This document shows, one piece after another, positions 6,815 to 9,964 of a DNA stretch of 9,964 bases. Location: the NCBI GenBank assembly GCA_019510535.1, contig JAEKKE010000274.1:1-9964 (forward strand), read 5' to 3'. This DNA is from Acidobacteriota bacterium. Its GTDB lineage: Bacteria; Acidobacteriota; Terriglobia; Terriglobales; Acidobacteriaceae. The position numbers and the translations under genes are program-made. The notes beneath the pieces are model-generated. The model saw only the letters and a program-made list of their open reading frames with translations, ran no database searches and had not been told where the DNA came from. The number at the start of each line of letters is the position of its first letter. Position 1 is the first letter of the stretch.

Positions 6815-7980
6815 TAGTGAGCCGCCTTTGCGGGAACGATCGGCGGCACCTGCATCCACCGTCTCTCTTCCCATGACTGCAGCGCCAGCTCCGCCAGTTG
6901 GACGCCGCGAGCTCCATCCCAGAAATCATGCGGGAAAGGCTTACCTTCAGCAACGGCTTTTAGATAGATCTCCCACTGCACCTTGAAGGCGTTACCGAAC
7001 TCCATATTGTCCGGAACATCCGTCCAACTGTCGCGGAAGGGGATGGGGTTGGCGATATCGGGATTCCACACTGGACGCGGCGTGTTCACACGGTGCTGCA
7101 CGCGGCACTCGCGCAGACCTGCAATCGCGCTCGCCTCTGTGCCATCGACATGCATGGTAAGCAGCTCGTCGCGGTAGACACGGGTTGTCCATGAAGAGTT
7201 GAACTGCGCAATGATGCCCCCTTTCAAAAGAAACGTCCCATAAGCAGCGTCATCCGCAGTGCAATCGTAGGTCTTCCCCGCCTCATCCACCCGCGTTGGA
7301 ATATGCGTCGCTCCCAGACAGGAGACAGCTTCTACCGGCGCGAAGGTATGGTCCAGCACGTACCGCCAGTGCGCAAACATATCGAGGATGATGCCTCCAT
7401 CCTCTTCCTTACGGTAGTTCCAGGAAGGCCGTTGCGCCGGAAGTCCCCAATCGCCCTCAAAGACCCAATAACCGAACTCTCCACGGATAGACAGGATGCG
7501 GCCGAAGTAACCCGACGTAATGAGGCGGCGCAGCTTCCGGATACCTGGAAGAAAGAGCTTATCCTGCACAACGCCATGACGGACTCCGGCAGCATCGGCA
7601 GCCGCGGCAAGACGTGCGGCGCTGTCAGCGGTCGTGGATAACGGCTTTTCGCAATAGACATGTTTTCCGTGTTCGATGGCACGCAGTACGCTGGCCTCGC
7701 GCATTCCTGTCAAACCGGAATCGAAGTAGATCGCGTCCTCCGGATTCGCCAGGCAGGCATCGAGATCTGTACTCCAACGGAGACCGCCGTGCTGCTTGCT
7801 GATCGCTTCGAGCTTCTGCGGATTACGTCCCACAAGAATCGGGTCAGGCATGAGCCGCCTTCCATCAGAGAGCAGAACTCCGCCCTCAGCACGGAGCTGC
7901 AGGATCGACCGCACCAGATGCTGGTTGAATCCCATGCGCCCGGTCACACCGTTCATGATGATTCCAATTCGTTCCGCCAT
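6814..7980 (-). CDS. Gfo/Idh/MocA family oxidoreductase
   Basis: A 388-residue NAD(P)-dependent sugar dehydrogenase-like protein, cytoplasmic. The start is ATG 7980, with GAGGG (plus-strand 7986-7990) 5 nt upstream. Longer in-frame starts up to 8037 lack a ribosome site and would add unrelated residues. Family features are an N-terminal Rossmann fold with GVTGRMG (11-17), the EKP signature (CEKPLS, 110-115) with its catalytic lysine, VVQDKLFLPG at the start of the second domain, and GGIILDMFAHW with Asp200 and His204 in the usual catalytic positions. Such enzymes oxidise hydroxyls of sugars, inositols or glycosides. A 3-keto product is common in clusters with TIM-barrel partners. It is the first gene of the operon and lies directly behind the operator-controlled promoter. 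Confidence 0.92.
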   Translation of the reverse strand: MAERIGIIMNGVTGRMGFNQHLVRSILQLRAEGGVLLSDGRRLMPDPILVGRNPQKLEAISKQHGGLRWSTDLDACLANPEDAIYFDSGLTGMREASVLRAIEHGKHVYCEKPLSTTADSAARLAAAADAAGVRHGVVQDKLFLPGIRKLRRLITSGYFGRILSIRGEFGYWVFEGDWGLPAQRPSWNYRKEEDGGIILDMFAHWRYVLDHTFAPVEAVSCLGATHIPTRVDEAGKTYDCTADDAAYGTFLLKGGIIAQFNSSWTTRVYRDELLTMHVDGTEASAIAGLRECRVQHRVNTPRPVWNPDIANPIPFRDSWTDVPDNMEFGNAFKVQWEIYLKAVAEGKPFPHDFWDGARGVQLAELALQSWEERRWMQVPPIVPAKAAH

Positions 7981-8048
7981 CGTATCCCTCATTGAGTCAG
8001 GTAACGCATACCCGGGTGTGGATCGCACCGAGCGCACAATTCTCCCTT

Positions 8049-8066
8049 ATTGGGAGCGCTAACAAT
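8049..8066. promoter_or_regulatory. LacI/GalR-type operator
   Basis: The 18-bp sequence ATTGGGAGCGCTAACAAT is an imperfect palindrome centred on AGCGCT (between 8057 and 8058). Only the two-base pairs GG/AA break the symmetry. It fits the TGNNAGCGCTNNCA pattern typical of LacI-family operators, whose regulators insert a hinge helix at the central CG. It overlaps the -10 box of the operon promoter, a position for direct repression. No second site of comparable quality was found in the window. Confidence 0.8.
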
Positions 8067-8093
8067 CTAGTTACCGCCTCTTCAGCTTGTCAA
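8064..8093 (-). promoter_or_regulatory. Sigma70-like promoter of the catabolic operon
   Basis: On the minus strand a perfect -35 TTGACA (8088-8093) is followed after 18 nt by TAGATT (8064-8069), a four-of-six -10 match. Transcription would begin around 8055-8058, inside the LacI-type operator, leaving an untranslated leader of roughly 75 nt before ATG 7980. A short inverted repeat CTCCC/GGGAG (8042-8046 and 8052-8056) lies at the start of that leader. The assignment is by pattern only. Confidence 0.6.
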
Positions 8094-8150
8094 CGCTGGA
8101 ATCATAAAAGATGCCCATCTTCCCCGATCGGCGGCTATGATGAAGGCTCT

Positions 8151-8984
8151 GTGTCCGTCTCTCGCCCCATGGGTCGCGCATTCTTCTCGCTGATCGCGCA
8201 TTGCGTGCAACAGGCGGCTCACGCGCGAGGCTATCTTGTGTGGATTGCCGCAACCAACGACGATCCCAGCAGCGATCTGGAACTGATTGAGCGGATGCAC
8301 GATCATCATGTCGATGGCCTGCTTCTCGCATCCTCGCCAGGCAGTACGATTCCGCTGGGAAAGATGGGAGGAATTCCGACGGTTGCGATCGACCGGCCAT
8401 TGCGAGGCGCCGGTGTAGACTTCGTTACCGTCGACGACAGGGCAGCTGCCCGTGAGGCGGTTTCACACCTGCTGCAACACGGGTACAAGCGGATTGCAAT
8501 CACCGGGATCGACGCTCAGATCGGAGCAATCCAGGAGCGGATCCTCGGTTATCAGGATGCCATGCGCACTGCCGGCCTGCCGGCCCTTCCCTACATTCGC
8601 TGCGACGATGCCGCCTCTGCGATACAGATCTGCAAGACACTGAGAACCGGTAAACGGCCCGTGGAGGCACTCTTTCCTCTTAATGGAGATACCTCAGTGC
8701 TCTTCCTGGAGGCCTTCGAAGAGCTACGTATCTCCATACCGCGCGACCTGGCATTTTTCTCCTATGGCGATATCCCGCTGTCGCGGGCCATTCGCCCGCG
8801 CCTGAGCGCGGTGCAACAGCCAATTGAAGCCATGGCCGAACAGGCGACTCTCCGGTTGCTGAAGCAGATCGAACAGAAGACAAAGCCATCTCGTGCTCGT
8901 ATCAAGATCCCGGCCTCGCTTGTCATTCGGGAATCCTGCGGATGCAAACGGAAGGGCAGAATAAAGACGATACCCTCGATGTGA
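8151..8984 (+). CDS. LacI/GalR-family effector-binding domain protein lacking the HTH
   Basis: A 277-residue protein from GTG 8151 (GAAGG 4 nt upstream). ATG 8169 is an alternative, and the frame is open back to 7992. The sequence from about residue 7 on is a nearly complete periplasmic-binding-protein-like sensor domain of a LacI regulator: AFFSLIAHCVQQAAHARGY (10-28), VDGLLLASS (54-62), VTVDDRAAAREAV (93-104), HLLQHGYKRIAITG (106-119), GDIPLSRAIRPRLSAVQQP (206-224) and LVIRESC (257-263). What is missing is the roughly 55-residue N-terminal helix-turn-helix and hinge, and the first core strand is atypical (GSVSVSRP). None of the three forward frames of 7981-8150 encodes an HTH. There is no signal peptide. 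It could be a decayed repressor, a sensor that works by pairing with another LacI protein, or an assembly deletion. It is divergent from the operon it would be expected to control. Confidence 0.8.
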   Translation: MSVSRPMGRAFFSLIAHCVQQAAHARGYLVWIAATNDDPSSDLELIERMHDHHVDGLLLASSPGSTIPLGKMGGIPTVAIDRPLRGAGVDFVTVDDRAAAREAVSHLLQHGYKRIAITGIDAQIGAIQERILGYQDAMRTAGLPALPYIRCDDAASAIQICKTLRTGKRPVEALFPLNGDTSVLFLEAFEELRISIPRDLAFFSYGDIPLSRAIRPRLSAVQQPIEAMAEQATLRLLKQIEQKTKPSRARIKIPASLVIRESCGCKRKGRIKTIPSM

Positions 8985-8998
8985 AGGCATCGTCTTTA
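8962..8998 (+). terminator. Possible hairpin terminator of the LacI-like gene
   Basis: A perfect 10-bp stem TAAAGACGAT (8962-8971) and ATCGTCTTTA (8989-8998) with a 17-nt loop spans the stop codon of the LacI-like gene. The loop is large and there is no pure T-run, only CTTTA at the end of the stem, so termination is plausible but unproven. Its right arm touches the left end of the adjacent repeat element. Confidence 0.4.
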
Positions 8999-9112
8999 GA
9001 GCATTTTCCCCAATGCTGGGCAGCCCGGAGGGGAAGTGCAGCGGCGTTTTCATTGCGGAAAACGCCCATAGATACGAAATCCCTACACTACACCTACAGG
9101 AAAAATGCTCTA
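8997..9112. repeat. Compact inverted-repeat element (REP/MITE-like)
   Basis: The ends are inverted: TAGAGCATTTT (8997-9007) pairs perfectly with AAAATGCTCTA (9102-9112), and CC/GG extends the stem beyond one bulged A. Inside lies a second perfect 9-bp inverted repeat, GGCGTTTTC (9043-9051) and GAAAACGCC (9058-9066), with a 6-nt loop. The element is non-coding, about 116 bp, and fills the gap between the convergent LacI-like gene and the right-hand TonB receptor. The nested architecture suits a non-autonomous mobile or REP-type repeat, or a transcript-end structure. No other copy is present in this window, so repetitiveness is inferred. Confidence 0.55.
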
Positions 9113-9120
9113 GTGCCTCA

Positions 9121-9964
9121 TCAGAACGTAAGAGCTATCCCTAGATTGAACTGCCGCATTCCCGGAGCCTGCGCATTCGCCAGGCCGAAGGAAGCGTTCT
9201 GTGCGAACGTTCCATCGGATCGAATCGTAGAGAATGCTCCGTGGATAGCAGGACTGTTATTCAGAAGATAGTAGTTGGTGTGATTCATGACGTTGATCAC
9301 ATCGGTCCAGAGCTCAAGCTTCACACGTGATTCAGAGAGGTCGAACCGCTTCCTAAGCGTGGCATTGGAGATAATGCTGCGGGGATTCCGCGCATCTCCC
9401 ATGGTGCGGGGAACGTTTCCAAACGCGGGATTGTCTAAAGACCCCGGCATAGAGAACGCGTTCGGATTCAGGACGCCGCCGCCAATCGTGGTTCCGAGAG
9501 GATCACGTTTCCAATCCGGCTTGATGAGCGGTACCCCGGGAACGCGGTTAGGACGCAGTGAAATATCGGTAAGAGCGTTGCCATAATCGCATGGCGTGGG
9601 GTTATTGGAAGCGCCCGGAACAAAAGGCCGAGACGTGGAGCAGAAAAACCCGGCGCTTCTGCCATTGACACCGGCAACGATCGACAAGGGGTATCCGGAC
9701 TGCATTGAGGTGGTGGTCGAGAGATTCCAGCCACCGATCATGGCATCCAGCCAGCGGGAAGAGTTGCTAAAGAATGTCTTCCCTTTTCCGAAAGGAAGAT
9801 TCCAGACTTCACCGATGGAGAGATGCACCGGCACATCGAAAGCGGAGAGCGAGTAATCGCCCGTGGTGGTGTAGCCCTGCGGATAGAGGTATCCGTAAGC
9901 GTCGATCTGTGTATCCCCCGGCCCGCCCTGACCGCTTGAGGCATCATCCAGCGATTTCGACCAG
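9121..9964 (-). CDS. TonB-dependent receptor, Oar-like, C-terminal part (5' end outside window)
   Basis: The frame is open from the right edge of the window down to the stop at 9121, giving about 280 visible residues. It is the C-terminal part of an Oar-like TonB-dependent outer-membrane receptor, distinct in sequence from the one at the left edge. Signs are YSLSAFDVPVHLSIGEVWNL and PFGKGKTFF, a typical late-barrel segment, then NPNAFSMPG and NVPRTMGDARNPR, LELWTDVINVMNHTNYY close to the end, and a terminal phenylalanine (FNLGIALTF). The in-frame GTG at 9834 is not the true start, because homologous-looking barrel sequence continues upstream of it. It converges with the LacI-like gene and is probably a separate transcription unit. 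Substrate unknown, but it may supply the neighbouring catabolic genes. Confidence 0.88.
   Translation of the reverse strand, partial: WSKSLDDASSGQGGPGDTQIDAYGYLYPQGYTTTGDYSLSAFDVPVHLSIGEVWNLPFGKGKTFFSNSSRWLDAMIGGWNLSTTTSMQSGYPLSIVAGVNGRSAGFFCSTSRPFVPGASNNPTPCDYGNALTDISLRPNRVPGVPLIKPDWKRDPLGTTIGGGVLNPNAFSMPGSLDNPAFGNVPRTMGDARNPRSIISNATLRKRFDLSESRVKLELWTDVINVMNHTNYYLLNNSPAIHGAFSTIRSDGTFAQNASFGLANAQAPGMRQFNLGIALTF

Noticed and set aside
6815..6874. Longer start for the TIM-barrel gene at 6874
   Set aside because: The extra 20 residues overlap the upstream gene's coding sequence and look unlike the family, whereas GTG 6814 fits the TAGTG overlap.
7992..8150. N-terminal extension of the LacI-like protein from ATG 7992
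   Set aside because: The 53 extra residues do not resemble an HTH or hinge and would be encoded across the operon's promoter and operator. GTG 8151 has a nearby ribosome site.

Overview
The window looks like a carbohydrate-utilisation locus from an Acidobacteriota (Terriglobia-like) genome. This lineage is inferred from the large Oar-like TonB-dependent receptors that frame the locus, the fairly GC-rich sequence and the gene set. No rRNA or housekeeping marker is present to confirm it.

Layout. Positions 3-722 (+) are the C-terminal end of one TonB-dependent outer-membrane receptor, followed by a strong, probably bidirectional hairpin terminator at 764-783. From 7980 down to 819 seven genes lie head to tail on the minus strand. 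In transcription order they are a Gfo/Idh/MocA oxidoreductase, a TIM-barrel sugar isomerase/epimerase, a GH88-like unsaturated glucuronyl hydrolase, a FabG-type SDR, an MFS transporter resembling carboxylate/sialate symporters, a secreted ThuA-domain protein and a secreted DUF6807 (PmoA-family) protein. The first five are packed with gaps of about 10 nt or less or a 1-nt overlap, so they are very probably one operon. The last two follow after gaps of 65 and 117 nt and may be in the same transcript. Upstream of the operon is a sigma70-like promoter (TTGACA, 18 nt, TAGATT, minus strand). Its -10 box is overlapped by an 18-bp imperfect palindrome of LacI/GalR operator type (8049-8066). Divergent from the operon (8151-8984, +) is a LacI-family effector-binding domain with no recognisable DNA-binding domain. 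Next come a compact inverted-repeat element (8997-9112) and the C-terminal part of a second, different TonB-dependent receptor (9121-9964, minus strand, running off the window).

How the genes may work together (inference). The receptors bring oligosaccharides across the outer membrane, and the ThuA and DUF6807 proteins act outside the cytoplasm. The MFS protein carries a small carboxylated sugar across the inner membrane. In the cytoplasm the GH88-like enzyme removes an unsaturated uronic acid, while the Gfo/Idh oxidoreductase, TIM-barrel enzyme and SDR oxidise, isomerise or eliminate, and reduce the sugar. Pairing Gfo/Idh with a TIM-barrel isomerase resembles known 3-keto-glycoside (oxidation-elimination) routes. 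Combined with GH88, this may be an undescribed variant. The substrate cannot be named from sequence alone.

Oddities: the LacI-like protein has no DNA-binding head although it sits beside a textbook LacI-type operator, and the ThuA protein appears to lack the first strand of its fold directly after the signal peptide.
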